Shown here: in pieces, positions 8,399-18,422 of the stretch
Layout of the letters: each line of letters starts with the position of its first letter
How positions within the stretch are numbered: the first letter of the stretch is position 1
Origin: Prevotella sp. E15-22
Lineage (GTDB): Bacteria > Bacteroidota > Bacteroidia > Bacteroidales > Bacteroidaceae
NCBI RefSeq assembly: GCF_023204875.1
Contig: NZ_CP096247.1
Location: 2,666,001 to 2,730,000, forward strand
Length of the DNA: 64,000 bases
Reading direction: 5' to 3'
The notes under the pieces: generated by a model
What the model was told of the DNA's origin: nothing
The model's input: only the letters and a program-made list of their open reading frames with translations
Databases searched by the model: none
Made by a program: the position numbers and the translations under genes

Positions 8399-9546
8399 AA
8401 AAACAAATAGCTATTCTCGGGTCGACGGGAAGTATTGGCACACAGGCCCTCGAAGTGATTGAGGAACATAGCGACCTTTACGAGGTGTATTGCCTAACGG
8501 CCAATAATAAAGTGGAACTGCTGGCAGAACAAGCACATAAATTTAAGCCTGCCGCTATCGTCATTGCCAACGAGGCACGCTATGACGAACTGAAACAACT
8601 GATGAGCGACATGCCAGACGTAAAGGTGTATGCTGGTGCACGCGCCCTTGATGAGATTGTTGAGGCAGGTCCCATCGATATGGTACTCACCGCCATGGTG
8701 GGTTTTGCAGGACTCTCGCCAACCATCCACGCTATCAAGGCCCATAAAACCATCTGTCTGGCCAACAAAGAGACATTGGTTGTGGCAGGTGAGCTTATCT
8801 GTCAACTGGCACTCGAAAACAGAGCCAGCATTCTACCTGTAGACAGTGAGCATTCTGCTATCTTCCAGTCGTTAGTAGGAGAAGACGAGAATCCTATCGA
8901 CAAGATTCTTCTCACGGCCTCTGGCGGTCCTTTCCGCCTGAAGACGATGGAGGAGATTGCTCATGTAACCAAGGCCGATGCTCTACGTCATCCCACATGG
9001 GATATGGGGGCCAAGATTACCATCGACTCTGCCTCAATGATGAATAAAGGCTTTGAGGTGATTGAAGCTAAATGGCTCTTTGGGGTAGAGGCGAAACAGA
9101 TTCAGGTACTGGTTCATCCTCAGAGTATTGTCCACAGCGCCGTACAGTTTATGGATGGCAGCGTGAAGGCTCAACTCGGTGTGCCCGACATGCGCCTGCC
9201 TATCCAGTATGCCTTCTCGTTTCCGAAGAGACTACCACTCAGCGGTAAGAGACTAGACCTATTTGCTGCACAGCATCTGGATTTCTTCGAACCCGACTTG
9301 AAAAAATTCCGTTGTCTGGCAATGGCCTACGAGGCTCTGAACCAAGGAGGCAACATGCCTTGTATCGTTAACGCTGCCAACGAGATTGTGAATCGTGCTT
9401 TTCTCGAGGATCGTTGCGGATTCCTGCAGATGGGCGATATTATCGAAGCAACAATGCAACGCGCCACCTTCATCAAAAAGCCTACCTACGAGGATTATTT
9501 GGCTACCGATGCTGAGGCACGTCGCATAGCAACAGAACTTTTATAA
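8395..9546 (+). CDS. dxr: 1-deoxy-D-xylulose 5-phosphate reductoisomerase
   Basis: 383 residues. It converts DXP to MEP using NADPH, the second step of the non-mevalonate isoprenoid pathway. The NADPH-binding GSTGSIGTQAL is at residues 9-19, LANKETLVVAG at about 122-132, and the metal-binding DSEHSAIFQ follows. The GWDMGAKITIDSASMMNKG-like segment is intact. It overlaps rimM by 4 bp. A second gene of the same pathway, ispD, lies at 21821-22507, but in another operon. Confidence 0.97.
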   Translation: MKKQIAILGSTGSIGTQALEVIEEHSDLYEVYCLTANNKVELLAEQAHKFKPAAIVIANEARYDELKQLMSDMPDVKVYAGARALDEIVEAGPIDMVLTAMVGFAGLSPTIHAIKAHKTICLANKETLVVAGELICQLALENRASILPVDSEHSAIFQSLVGEDENPIDKILLTASGGPFRLKTMEEIAHVTKADALRHPTWDMGAKITIDSASMMNKGFEVIEAKWLFGVEAKQIQVLVHPQSIVHSAVQFMDGSVKAQLGVPDMRLPIQYAFSFPKRLPLSGKRLDLFAAQHLDFFEPDLKKFRCLAMAYEALNQGGNMPCIVNAANEIVNRAFLEDRCGFLQMGDIIEATMQRATFIKKPTYEDYLATDAEARRIATELL

Positions 9547-9580
9547 TGGTAAAAAAGTAAAAAGGTAAAAAGATACAAAC

Positions 9581-11053
9581 ATGGAAGTTTTTCTGATTAA
9601 AACATTGCAGTTCCTGATGGCCATCAGCTTACTGGTGCTGCTCCACGAGCTGGGTCACTTCACCTTCGCCAAACTATTCAAGGTGCGTGTATCCAGATTC
9701 TATCTCTTCTTCAACCCTAAGTTCCACATCCTAAGCACCTACGACACTTGGGTTCGCCGTCTGTTTAAGATGAAGCCCGAAGTGGTGCCTACGAAGAAAG
9801 ACGAGGACGGAAACGAGTCAAAAGAGTATGTTGGCACAGAATATGGTCTGGGATGGCTACCTTTGGGTGGCTATTGTGCTATTGACGGCATGATTGATGA
9901 GACTAATCAGAAACTGTCTAAGGAAGCTCATCCTTGGGAGTTCCGCACGAAACCCACATGGCAGCGTTTACTTATCATGATAGGTGGTGTGCTCGTTAAT
10001 TTTCTCTTAGCTTTATTTATCTACTCTATGGTGCTTTTCACCTGGGGCGAGACCTACATCCCTCTCCAGAGCATGAAACAGGGAATGGAGTTCAACGAGC
10101 AAGCTAAAGCCATTGGTTTTCAGGATGGTGACATTTTGATGTCGACCGACCAAAAAGAATTCAAGAACGTGGGTGCCGACATGTATCGCATGATTTGCAA
10201 TGCCAAGCAGGTCAACGTGCTCCGCAACGGCAAGCCCGTAACCATCAACATTCCCCAGGAGGAGAAGTCGTTCCTGTTCTTTACCTATGAGGCATCGACC
10301 CTCAGTCTCATTGACATGGCCCAAAATGTACCCATCTTCGTACGTCCGATGGTGCCTGCCGAGATTGACAGTGTCATCCCCGGCACACCTGCTGAGGCTA
10401 TTGGCTTGCAGAAAGGCGACAAGATTCTGGCTGCCAACAACAAGCAGGTAAATTCATTCTATGGCTTTACCGACGAGTTGTCGCGCATTAATGATGTATT
10501 GGCCTCCGCGAAGACCGAAACCGACAGTTTGAATGCCTTGAGCATTTCATTGGTTTACCAGCGAGGAGAAGTCATCGACACAGTGAACACCACCTTGACA
10601 AAGGACCTGAAACTAGGTTTTCAACCCGTTCAGATTTACGAGCCAATTACACTTGAATATGGTTTCCTGGAGAGTTTCCCTGCAGGAATCAAATATGGTT
10701 GGAATACACTGTGCAGCTATATCAACGACATGAAGTATCTCTTCTCTTCAGACGGTGTCAAACAGATGGGAGGTTTCGGAGCCATCGGCAGTTTGTTCCC
10801 CTCAGCATGGGACTGGCATCAGTTCTGGTTGATGACAGCCTTCCTCAGCATCATCTTGGCTTTCATGAACATTCTGCCTATTCCTGCTTTGGACGGAGGT
10901 CATGTGTTGTTCCTCCTCTACGAGATGATTACACGCAGAAAGCCTTCTGAGAACTTCATGATACGAGCTGAATACGTTGGATTTGGTATCCTTATCCTAC
11001 TTATGGTCGTTGCCAATCTTAACGACATTCTACGCTGGCTACACGTGATGTAG
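9581..11053 (+). CDS. rseP: RIP metalloprotease (site-2 protease, RseP-like)
   Basis: 490 residues, a multi-pass inner-membrane zinc protease that cuts membrane-anchored regulators after a first cut. The HExxH motif is HELGH at residues 22-26 and the second metal/active-site motif is PIPALDGGHVLF near the C-terminus. A PDZ-like segment (SVIPGTPAEAIGLQKGDKIL) is visible in the middle. It is longer than the E. coli protein through an N-terminal insertion and a long periplasmic part, as is usual in Bacteroidota. It follows dxr by 34 bp and its last 35 bp overlap the 3' end of the convergent comEC-like gene. Confidence 0.93.
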   Translation: MEVFLIKTLQFLMAISLLVLLHELGHFTFAKLFKVRVSRFYLFFNPKFHILSTYDTWVRRLFKMKPEVVPTKKDEDGNESKEYVGTEYGLGWLPLGGYCAIDGMIDETNQKLSKEAHPWEFRTKPTWQRLLIMIGGVLVNFLLALFIYSMVLFTWGETYIPLQSMKQGMEFNEQAKAIGFQDGDILMSTDQKEFKNVGADMYRMICNAKQVNVLRNGKPVTINIPQEEKSFLFFTYEASTLSLIDMAQNVPIFVRPMVPAEIDSVIPGTPAEAIGLQKGDKILAANNKQVNSFYGFTDELSRINDVLASAKTETDSLNALSISLVYQRGEVIDTVNTTLTKDLKLGFQPVQIYEPITLEYGFLESFPAGIKYGWNTLCSYINDMKYLFSSDGVKQMGGFGAIGSLFPSAWDWHQFWLMTAFLSIILAFMNILPIPALDGGHVLFLLYEMITRRKPSENFMIRAEYVGFGILILLMVVANLNDILRWLHVM

Positions 11054-12395
11054 CAGGAGCAAGTCGGCGAACAGCCCAATAAAGGCTGATAACGCCAATA
11101 TAGAAAAGACATATTTGAAGAACCGACGGATGCAGACCGTCGATACACGAATAAGGCATTTGAGACATCCACTCAAGTGCCTTATTCAATATACCTACCA
11201 CCCATAATAACACAGGACCAAGCATAGGCAAGACAACGACCAACAAGACACCATAAAGAATCACCGTAGCAGCGGGAATCACAATAAAGTTAGTTAAAAG
11301 GAAATAGGTAGAGAAACGACCAAAATAATAGGCTATGAGTGGCGCAACCGCTAACTGTGCCGCCAGCGACATGCTAAACGTACTATAAAGGAAATGCTGG
11401 AAACGACGGGTTACAAAATAATTCTCGGGAAGGAAACGTTCTATCAATGGAAGCCACAACAAGATAGAGAGTACTGCTGTGAACGACAATTGGAATCCGA
11501 TGTCGTAGAGGGATTGGGGATTAACCAAAAGCATGATAATTGCAGTAAAACACAAAAGATTGATAGGATTTCGTTGACGTCCCATTACAGAAAATAGAAC
11601 ATAGCCGCTTATCATGGTGGCAGAACGTACTACACTCGACGAGAGACCTGTGAGAAAAGCAAATGCCCATAGACCCAGAACGATAACAACCTGTGACAAC
11701 AAAAAATGACGGCGTCCTAATGTTAGGCGATAAAGCAAGAGAAAGATGATGCCCATGTGCAAACCACTCAATGCCAACACATGCGAGGCACCAGTCACAG
11801 AATAGACCTCACGCAGTTCCTTGTTTAATGCCGACTTATCACCTAACGTCATAGCAGCCAAGACCGCATATTGATCATCGTCGGCTTGTAACGACTTGTA
11901 GCGATTAAGCAGCTGATGACGCAATTCAAGGAACCACATCCTAAGGCGTTCCGAACGTGACAACTTCGAGAAGCCATGACCACCGAACTGCCAGTCTGTA
12001 CTACGCACAAATCCTCTGTCTGCGCCTTTTACCAGCAGGCTATGCCCCAATACTATCTGCTTACTACGTTCGTCCTTCCACAGATAACAGCGTACCTGTC
12101 GCCCTTCGTCTGGCAGCAATAAGTCCATAGCGATGGTCTTATTCTTTTCTGATGGTTCTGAGAACACAACAGCCTCCACCACATTGTTATTCACAACCAT
12201 CTGACGATTAGGCTGACCAATCAGTACACCAAATAGGAATACACACAACAAGACACCGATACTCTGCAAGAACTCCCAACGGCTCAAAAGCCATACCAGC
12301 ACCAAACAAGCAACAAAGACAGCAAGTACGCACGCCGTTTGATGAACGAAAGAAGCCACCACCATTCCTATTACAAGAATGATGGTGGGTATCAT
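11019..12395 (-). CDS. ComEC/Rec2 family DNA-uptake channel protein (short form)
   Basis: 458 residues from the ATG at 12395; a GTG at 12440 in the same frame would overlap the tolC-like stop and add 15 residues. ComEC forms the inner-membrane channel for single-stranded DNA during transformation. The competence-domain core is clear: YSVTGASHVLALSGLHMGII (about residues 203-222), followed by several membrane helices. An N-terminal membrane part and a DUF4131-like stretch precede it. It is shorter than classical ComEC (about 700-750 aa) and lacks the C-terminal metallo-beta-lactamase domain. It lies 22 bp after the tolC-like gene, so it may be read through from the efflux operon. Confidence 0.85.
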   Translation of the reverse strand: MIPTIILVIGMVVASFVHQTACVLAVFVACLVLVWLLSRWEFLQSIGVLLCVFLFGVLIGQPNRQMVVNNNVVEAVVFSEPSEKNKTIAMDLLLPDEGRQVRCYLWKDERSKQIVLGHSLLVKGADRGFVRSTDWQFGGHGFSKLSRSERLRMWFLELRHQLLNRYKSLQADDDQYAVLAAMTLGDKSALNKELREVYSVTGASHVLALSGLHMGIIFLLLYRLTLGRRHFLLSQVVIVLGLWAFAFLTGLSSSVVRSATMISGYVLFSVMGRQRNPINLLCFTAIIMLLVNPQSLYDIGFQLSFTAVLSILLWLPLIERFLPENYFVTRRFQHFLYSTFSMSLAAQLAVAPLIAYYFGRFSTYFLLTNFIVIPAATVILYGVLLVVVLPMLGPVLLWVVGILNKALEWMSQMPYSCIDGLHPSVLQICLFYIGVISLYWAVRRLAPATSRVASVECR

Positions 12396-12417
12396 CAAAG
12401 GGGTTGTTTCTAAACTA

Positions 12418-13752
12418 TTAGAAGTGCAATTCCTGTCCACGATAAAAAAGTATCAACGCCTGCTGATAGAGATATTCATAACGTGCTTGCGTCAAGTCAC
12501 TCGACGATTTCAAGTAGTTATTTTTTGCCTCGTTAAACTCCGTTATGGTAGCCTTACCCTGCTCATATTTTGCCTGCGTCAAACGAAAGGCCGTCTCACT
12601 GCTCTGACTGGCCTGACGACTACTTTGAAGTTTTTGACTGGCAGCTACCGTATTATAATATACCTGCTGAATTTCCTTATAAAGTGCCTTCTTTGTATTA
12701 TCGAGTTGCAGCGTTTGGTTCTCACGTTCTATCTTGGCAGAACGGACACTATTGCGAGTTTGGAAACGATTGAAAATGGGGATACTAAGATTAAATCCCA
12801 AGTACTGACTGAAGTTATTCTTCATCTGCTTGGCAAAACCATCAGCCTTAAAACCAGAGGTCTTGTAATAGTTAGATCCCAGTCCTGCACTAAAACTCAA
12901 CGTCGGATAATAACCTGACTGTGCTATTTTGATGCTGTTCTCCGTAGCACGAAGGCGCAATTGCTGAGCCTGAACTTCGGGTTTTGTTGTTAAAGCTTCT
13001 GCATAGATTTCATCAGGGGTGACAATGGTTTTTCCACCTTCAGAACCTACCTCTGGTCTAACAACAGAGAAGCCCTCCGGGGTAGGCAATTCCAGCAACT
13101 GTGTCATGGCAAGGATGGCCAGTTGCAGGTTATTATCAGCCTGTGTAGCCGTCAAGAGGCTCTGTGCCATCGTTGCCTTCTGTTGGGCAAGTTCTGCCTC
13201 ACTTGCTCGACCGATATTGAGGAGTGCCTGTAAACGAGCCACCTGTGCACTATCAATACTAATCTGACGATGAGCCACATCGGCCATTTCTAAGTTATAG
13301 AGAATCTGCACATAAGCTTGTGCCACCTGCGTACGAATATCATTCTTTGCCTTCTCCAGATCCTGCGTAGCAGCCTGGAGGTTCAGTTGGTTCAACTTGA
13401 TATTATTGGGAATCTGGAAACCTGTGAACAAGGGGACACTCGTACCCAGCGAAAACGATGTTGACGAAGTATTGGTATTCGTATAGGTATTCTCCGCCGT
13501 CAATCCACGGCCAAACGAAAAATTCTGGCCTGCACTTCCACTAAGATCTGGCAGACGCTGGTTCTTAGCGTTAGAGAGTTGTATCTCCTGCTGGCGACAC
13601 TGGTTCTCCTGCTGTTTAATCGTGATATTATGCTCTACGGCATAATCACAGCACTGCTTCAACGACCACTGCTGTTGCGCATTAACAGGCTGCGCATACA
13701 ATGCTGCTACCACAACTAAGATAAAAATAATGATTGACATAAACTTATTCAT
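12418..13752 (-). CDS. TolC family outer-membrane efflux channel
   Basis: 444 residues. A signal peptide (about residues 1-25, ending VNAQ) is followed by the two-fold repeated coiled-coil/beta pattern of TolC proteins (SLKQCCDYAVEHNITIKQQE, then AQAYVQILYNLEMA; second half LRATENSIKIAQSGYYPTLS). It would form the outer-membrane duct of the tripartite exporter encoded just upstream. I take the ATG at 13752, which overlaps the HlyD stop by 8 bp; another ATG at 13740 is possible. It is the last exporter gene before the comEC-like gene. Confidence 0.9.
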   Translation of the reverse strand: MNKFMSIIIFILVVVAALYAQPVNAQQQWSLKQCCDYAVEHNITIKQQENQCRQQEIQLSNAKNQRLPDLSGSAGQNFSFGRGLTAENTYTNTNTSSTSFSLGTSVPLFTGFQIPNNIKLNQLNLQAATQDLEKAKNDIRTQVAQAYVQILYNLEMADVAHRQISIDSAQVARLQALLNIGRASEAELAQQKATMAQSLLTATQADNNLQLAILAMTQLLELPTPEGFSVVRPEVGSEGGKTIVTPDEIYAEALTTKPEVQAQQLRLRATENSIKIAQSGYYPTLSFSAGLGSNYYKTSGFKADGFAKQMKNNFSQYLGFNLSIPIFNRFQTRNSVRSAKIERENQTLQLDNTKKALYKEIQQVYYNTVAASQKLQSSRQASQSSETAFRLTQAKYEQGKATITEFNEAKNNYLKSSSDLTQARYEYLYQQALILFYRGQELHF

Positions 13753-14860
13753 TTTGATCGTCATCAGTGATAATCTGTGGGCCACGCACCTTCTGGTCCT
13801 TCTTCAGGCCCTTCTTAATTTCGATATTCACGCCATCGCTAAGGCCAGTGACCACAGCTTGACGCTCGTAGGTCTTCTGCTGACCCTCACCTTTAACAAT
13901 ATATACGAAGGTAGAGTCACCACTAAACTCGATGGCACTCTCAGGCACGCAGAGCACATCATTGGCTTCATCCAACACAATCTCGGCGTTAGCACTATAG
14001 CCAGAACGGATCTTGCCATCTGAAGGTACCGTAACAGCAGCCTTGATCTCAAACTGGTTGGCACCATTGCTCTCCGTTGCCTTGGGCGATATATACTCCA
14101 GTGTTGCATCAAACTGTAAGTCCTGCAGGGCGCCGATAGTGATCTTCATAGGGACACCTATGGCGAGTTGTCCCACTTCCGTCTCATCGATATTGCCACG
14201 GAAGATAAGATCCTGCATATTTGCCACAATGGCTATAGTTGTACCATCGTTGAAAGTGTTCGAGTTAATCACCGAATTACCCACCTTGACAGGAATGTCA
14301 AGGATGACACCGCTGATAGTTGAACGGATCAGCGTTGACGAGGCCGAAGCATTCGACTTCGACACGCCATCGCGCACCACCTGAAGGGCATCGACAGCAG
14401 CAGCATTTTCCTCTTGTGCCTGCTTCAGTTGCTGGCGAGCTTTTTCAAAGTCCTCGTCGCTCACCAGTTTCTGATCGTGCAGGTTCTTTGTGCGAGAAAA
14501 GTCGGTTTCCACCTGCTTTAGGTTAATATTCGACAAGCGCACACGACTCTCAGCACTCGACAACTGTGCCATATCAGGAATCACCTTCACCTTGGCAATG
14601 ATATCACCTGCATTCACATACTGGCCCGGCTCTTTATAGAGCTCAGCAATGATACCAGAAATCTGAGGTTTGATATTCACCTCGTTGCGAGGCTCTATCT
14701 TACCTGTGATAATAGTGGTTTTACGGATGCTATCCATACTCGTCGTAAACTCAGAGTACTGCACCTCTTTTGGTTGGCTCTTCTGCCAGAGAAACACGAA
14801 TGTTCCGATGAAAATCAAAGCAATAATTGCTGCGATAATCAGTTTGAAATACTTTTTCAT
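13745..14860 (-). CDS. Periplasmic adaptor, HlyD/MacA family
   Basis: 371 residues. One N-terminal membrane anchor (about residues 7-26), then the barrel-sandwich/lipoyl half-motifs (IEPRNEVNIKPQISGIIAEL and STISGVILDIPVKVGNSVI) flanking a long coiled coil (about residues 100-170), then a beta-barrel domain. Such adaptors bridge an inner-membrane ABC transporter to a TolC channel. The gene sits between two MacB-like permeases and a TolC gene, so a MacAB-TolC type exporter is likely. Substrate unknown. Confidence 0.9.
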   Translation of the reverse strand: MKKYFKLIIAAIIALIFIGTFVFLWQKSQPKEVQYSEFTTSMDSIRKTTIITGKIEPRNEVNIKPQISGIIAELYKEPGQYVNAGDIIAKVKVIPDMAQLSSAESRVRLSNINLKQVETDFSRTKNLHDQKLVSDEDFEKARQQLKQAQEENAAAVDALQVVRDGVSKSNASASSTLIRSTISGVILDIPVKVGNSVINSNTFNDGTTIAIVANMQDLIFRGNIDETEVGQLAIGVPMKITIGALQDLQFDATLEYISPKATESNGANQFEIKAAVTVPSDGKIRSGYSANAEIVLDEANDVLCVPESAIEFSGDSTFVYIVKGEGQQKTYERQAVVTGLSDGVNIEIKKGLKKDQKVRGPQIITDDDQNE

Positions 14861-14893
14861 ATCTATATCTTTTTACTTTTTTCTTTTAACTTT

Positions 14894-16141
14894 TTACTCG
14901 TCTCGCATAGCGTCCACCGGCTTAATACTCATGGCTCGTGCAGCAGGTGCGAGACCAGCCAGCACACCCATTGCCGCAATAGCGAGTGCAGCAGAGATGG
15001 CAGTCCAGAAGCCCACTTGGAAATGGGCAGCCAGAATACCGTCCTCCGTATTCGCCAGTTCCATCATCTGTAGGATCAGCACCCCAAAGAGGATACCACT
15101 CATACCGGCCACCATCGTCAGCACAATACTCTCGGAGATGATCTGCGAGAGAATCATCTTGGGGGTGGCGCCGATGGCACGACGGATACCTATCTCTATA
15201 GTACGCTCACGCACGGTGACCATCATGATGTTTGAAACGCCGATGGCACCAGCGAGCAGAGTGCCGAGGCCCACCAACCAGATGAGGAAGTTGACACCAC
15301 GGAACAGGGCATCGACCATTTGGAACAACACCTCGGTATTGAATACCATCACGCCCTGTTCATCTGTTGGATCAACGGTATGGGCACGAGCAATCGTTTC
15401 ACGAATGCGGTCTGTTATCGTTGACATCACGACCCCTTTCTTGCCAGTCAATGCAATAAGGTGCACACTCTGTCCCATGTTATAGGTCTGCTGCATCAGC
15501 GAGATGGGCAGCAACATCGTGGTGCCCGACTCGCCTCCAAAGTTGATTCCTTCGGCAGTACCGTAATCCACACCCACAATCTGATAATAGACAGAATCCA
15601 CACGGATGAAACTGCCACAAGGGTCGCCACCGCCAGGAAAAAGGTCTTTATAGGTCTTTTTTTGGATGACACAGACCTTGCGACGCTGAGCCACATCCAT
15701 GTCGTTGAGATAGCGCCCATAGCGCATCTTGGGCTCACTCACCCGCTGATAGTCGGCCTCCACCCCATTGATACCAACTGTCGTCTTACGGTCACCGAAG
15801 TAGGCAGTACCACCATTCGAGAATAAAACTGGACTCACCACATCGAGCTCAGGTATGCGACCCTTCAGGCGGGCAACATCCTTATACTCCATATTCCACA
15901 TGCGACCTTTTCGGAAACCTTTATATGCCTTCGTAGTAGGTTGTGCCCACACCATAGCACTATTGGTAGCAAAGCCCTCGAAGTTCTTGCTCAGCAGTTC
16001 CTTTATGCCTTGTCCGCCACCAATGAGCGCCACCAGCATGAAGACCCCCCAGAATACGCCGAAACCCGTGAGGAACGAGCGACTCTTGTTGCGAGTCAGC
16101 GTGTCGAGAATCTCTCTATATGTATCTAAATCCAATCTCAT
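14894..16141 (-). CDS. ABC transporter permease, MacB/FtsX family
   Basis: 415 residues with the MacB topology: one N-terminal helix (about residues 20-42), a large periplasmic domain, then three C-terminal helices in an FtsX domain (motifs GAIGVSNIMMVTVRERTIEI and GIRRAIGATP). No ATPase domain is fused; the ATPase is the separate gene at 17365-18024. It begins 1 bp after the stop of a second permease of the same family, so the two may form a heterodimer. Confidence 0.9.
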   Translation of the reverse strand: MRLDLDTYREILDTLTRNKSRSFLTGFGVFWGVFMLVALIGGGQGIKELLSKNFEGFATNSAMVWAQPTTKAYKGFRKGRMWNMEYKDVARLKGRIPELDVVSPVLFSNGGTAYFGDRKTTVGINGVEADYQRVSEPKMRYGRYLNDMDVAQRRKVCVIQKKTYKDLFPGGGDPCGSFIRVDSVYYQIVGVDYGTAEGINFGGESGTTMLLPISLMQQTYNMGQSVHLIALTGKKGVVMSTITDRIRETIARAHTVDPTDEQGVMVFNTEVLFQMVDALFRGVNFLIWLVGLGTLLAGAIGVSNIMMVTVRERTIEIGIRRAIGATPKMILSQIISESIVLTMVAGMSGILFGVLILQMMELANTEDGILAAHFQVGFWTAISAALAIAAMGVLAGLAPAARAMSIKPVDAMRDE

Positions 16142-16142
16142 A

Positions 16143-17381
16143 TCATTCAGCTCTTAATGCCTCTATGGGGCGTATTCTTGATGCTTTCAACGCAGGAATC
16201 AATCCAGCGATGGTGCCTGCAATAATCATCACCATCGTTGCCTCGAAACACACATCGAGTCCTACGGTGGGATCAAGGAACATCGTAGCCTTAAACAGAC
16301 CTGCATCCACCTTCGTATGACCTATTGTGGCATCCATATATTCATTGGCAGCAATGCCGAGAATCATGCCGATATAGCCAAAGATGGTGGTGATAATCAC
16401 ACTCTCGATAATAATCAACTTCAGGATGCTCCAGGGCTTGGCGCCAATGGCCTTGCGGATACCAAACTCGTGAGTGCGTTCCTTCACCGTGATCAGCATG
16501 ATATTCGAGACTCCCACGATGCCAGAGAGCAGTGTAAAAAGACCCACAATCCAAAGGGCCGTACGAATAATGCTGATACCATCCTGCATCTGCATATTCT
16601 GTGTATAGCGGTTCCACAGGTAGATGGCGCTCTCGTCCTCAGGATGTACCTGATGTGCCAGGTTCAGACGTTGACGATACCCCTTCTCAAAGGCATCGTT
16701 CTCCGCCACCGTTTTCAAGCCTTGGAAAGTGAACTCGATGCGGCCAGCATCATCGGTTCTTGCACCATAGATGCTCTTGATGGCAGAATAGGACGAAAAC
16801 ATGCTGGCGCGTCCGTTCTCTTGTTCCTTATAGATGCCTACAATCTGGAAGGCAAAGTTGCCCACCTTCACAAACTGGCCTATATGCGTCTTCAACTCCT
16901 TGGCCTGCTTGTTACTGATCACCAGCACTTTGCGCTTCTGCTGGATGTCGATATTGTTGATGAAGCGACCCTCCATCATCTCCACCTTATCTATCTTGAC
17001 ATGGTTGGGATAGACACCAGCAATCTGACTACTCAAATACTGCTGTCCATTGCTGATGATGGCAGAAGTGAAGTACTGGGCTCCCACCTCGTTGATAACC
17101 GTTTTGAACTCCTCGTCAGTAATGTCGATATCACGCTCCTTCAGATTAATCCATCGCCCTTCCTTCATACCTTGATAGGGCATAGACGTTTCACCACCAT
17201 AGACCACCATTGAGTTGCTCAGGAAGCGATTCATCTGTGTCATATTGGCATTGATGAGTCCATTACCAGCTCCCAGTAGCACGATGAGCATAAAAATGCC
17301 CCATGCCACTGCGAAGCCAGTAAGTGCCGTGCGCAATTTATTGCGACGGGCGGTCTGCCATATTTCATTCAATAACTCCAT
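16143..17381 (-). CDS. ABC transporter permease, MacB/FtsX family
   Basis: 412 residues, same architecture as its downstream neighbour: N-terminal helix (about residues 21-42), periplasmic MacB-PCD domain, C-terminal FtsX domain with SGIVGVSNIMLITVKERTHE and FGIRKAIGAKP. The start overlaps the ATPase stop by 17 bp. Two non-identical permeases next to each other suggest a heteromeric transporter, an inference from synteny. Confidence 0.9.
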   Translation of the reverse strand: MELLNEIWQTARRNKLRTALTGFAVAWGIFMLIVLLGAGNGLINANMTQMNRFLSNSMVVYGGETSMPYQGMKEGRWINLKERDIDITDEEFKTVINEVGAQYFTSAIISNGQQYLSSQIAGVYPNHVKIDKVEMMEGRFINNIDIQQKRKVLVISNKQAKELKTHIGQFVKVGNFAFQIVGIYKEQENGRASMFSSYSAIKSIYGARTDDAGRIEFTFQGLKTVAENDAFEKGYRQRLNLAHQVHPEDESAIYLWNRYTQNMQMQDGISIIRTALWIVGLFTLLSGIVGVSNIMLITVKERTHEFGIRKAIGAKPWSILKLIIIESVIITTIFGYIGMILGIAANEYMDATIGHTKVDAGLFKATMFLDPTVGLDVCFEATMVMIIAGTIAGLIPALKASRIRPIEALRAE

Positions 17382-18024
17382 CCTTGATACGAATAATGCG
17401 ATTGGTTTGCTGAGCCACTGTGGGGTCGTGGGTCACAATGACCTGCGTGATGTGCTCTTGGGCGTTGAGGTCCTTGAGCAATTGCATCACCTCGACCGAT
17501 GTCTTCGAGTCGAGTGCACCCGTGGGCTCGTCGGCGAGAATCATCTGGGGTTTCGTAATCAGCGCGCGAGCAATGGCCACGCGCTGTTTCTGTCCACCCG
17601 AAAGCTCATTGGGATAATGACCTGCCCACTCTTTCAGTCCCAGACGTTCCAGATATTCCATAGCAAGGGTGTGTCGCTTTTTGCGCGACACCCCTTGATA
17701 GAACAGTGGCAACTCCACATTTTCCACTGCATTTTTGAACGAAATAAGATTGAACGACTGGAATATAAAACCAATCATGTGGTTACGATACTCGGCAGCC
17801 TTACGCTCTGAAAGGTCCCAGATACGCACACCATTCAAGGTGTAGAGTCCTGAGTCATAGTTATCCAGGATGCCCAGAATGTTGAGCAGGGTGGACTTAC
17901 CAGAACCCGATGCACCCATGATGCTCACGAACTCACCAGCCTCGATATCGAGGTTGATGCCTTTCAGCACATGCAGGGGCTGAGCACCGAAATAAGTCTT
18001 GTTTACGTTTTCTAAGTGTATCAT
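17365..18024 (-). CDS. ABC transporter ATP-binding protein, LolD/MacB type
   Basis: 219 residues, the standard size for a LolD/MacB-type ATPase. Walker A is GASGSGKST (about residues 37-45), the Q-loop lies in FIFQSFNLISF, the signature is LSGGQKQRVAIARAL, Walker B is MILADEPTGALD, and the switch is VIVTHD. It would energise the two permeases that follow. It begins 35 bp after the GntR regulator stop, with no operator-like repeat in that gap, so it is probably in the same transcript as the upstream GntR/ABC genes. Confidence 0.93.
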   Translation of the reverse strand: MIHLENVNKTYFGAQPLHVLKGINLDIEAGEFVSIMGASGSGKSTLLNILGILDNYDSGLYTLNGVRIWDLSERKAAEYRNHMIGFIFQSFNLISFKNAVENVELPLFYQGVSRKKRHTLAMEYLERLGLKEWAGHYPNELSGGQKQRVAIARALITKPQMILADEPTGALDSKTSVEVMQLLKDLNAQEHITQVIVTHDPTVAQQTNRIIRIKDGVIE

Positions 18025-18059
18025 ATTACTTTTTTTCTGCTAAACGTTAGACGCACGCC

Positions 18060-18422
18060 TTATGCGTTTTGTTGCAGATCATACGCTTCTTTAACATCTT
18101 CTAACGTTATGCCCAACAACTGCATCTGTCGGAAGAGCTCTGGCAACTGCTCTTTCATGAACACCTGCTTGCGCTCTTTCAGAATCTGTTGCCTTGCCCC
18201 TTTGGTGACAAAGTAGCCTAATCCTCTCTTATTATATATAATGTTAGCGCGAGCCAGTTCATCATAGGCCTTCACGGCGGTGTTGGTGTTCACCTCCAGC
18301 AGTACGGCGTACTCTCGCACCGATGGGATGCGGTCGTCGTCCTTGTACTTGTCGGCCAGTATCTCGTCACACAGCCTATCGACCATCTGCAAGAATATTG
18401 GTTTATCTGAATTGAAAATCAT
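18060..18422 (-). CDS. GntR family transcriptional regulator (YtrA-like)
   Basis: 120 residues. An N-terminal winged helix (IFLQMVDRLCDEILADKYKD, then RIPSVREYAVLLEVNTNTA) is followed by a short C-terminal helix pair (about 45 residues) rather than a large effector domain, which is the YtrA subfamily pattern. Those regulators usually repress a neighbouring ABC transporter. I choose the ATG at 18422, which overlaps the permease stop by 4 bp (ATGA); an ATG at 18434 is also possible. A perfect inverted repeat at the promoter of this operon (20163-20186) is a plausible binding site. Confidence 0.9.
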   Translation of the reverse strand: MIFNSDKPIFLQMVDRLCDEILADKYKDDDRIPSVREYAVLLEVNTNTAVKAYDELARANIIYNKRGLGYFVTKGARQQILKERKQVFMKEQLPELFRQMQLLGITLEDVKEAYDLQQNA

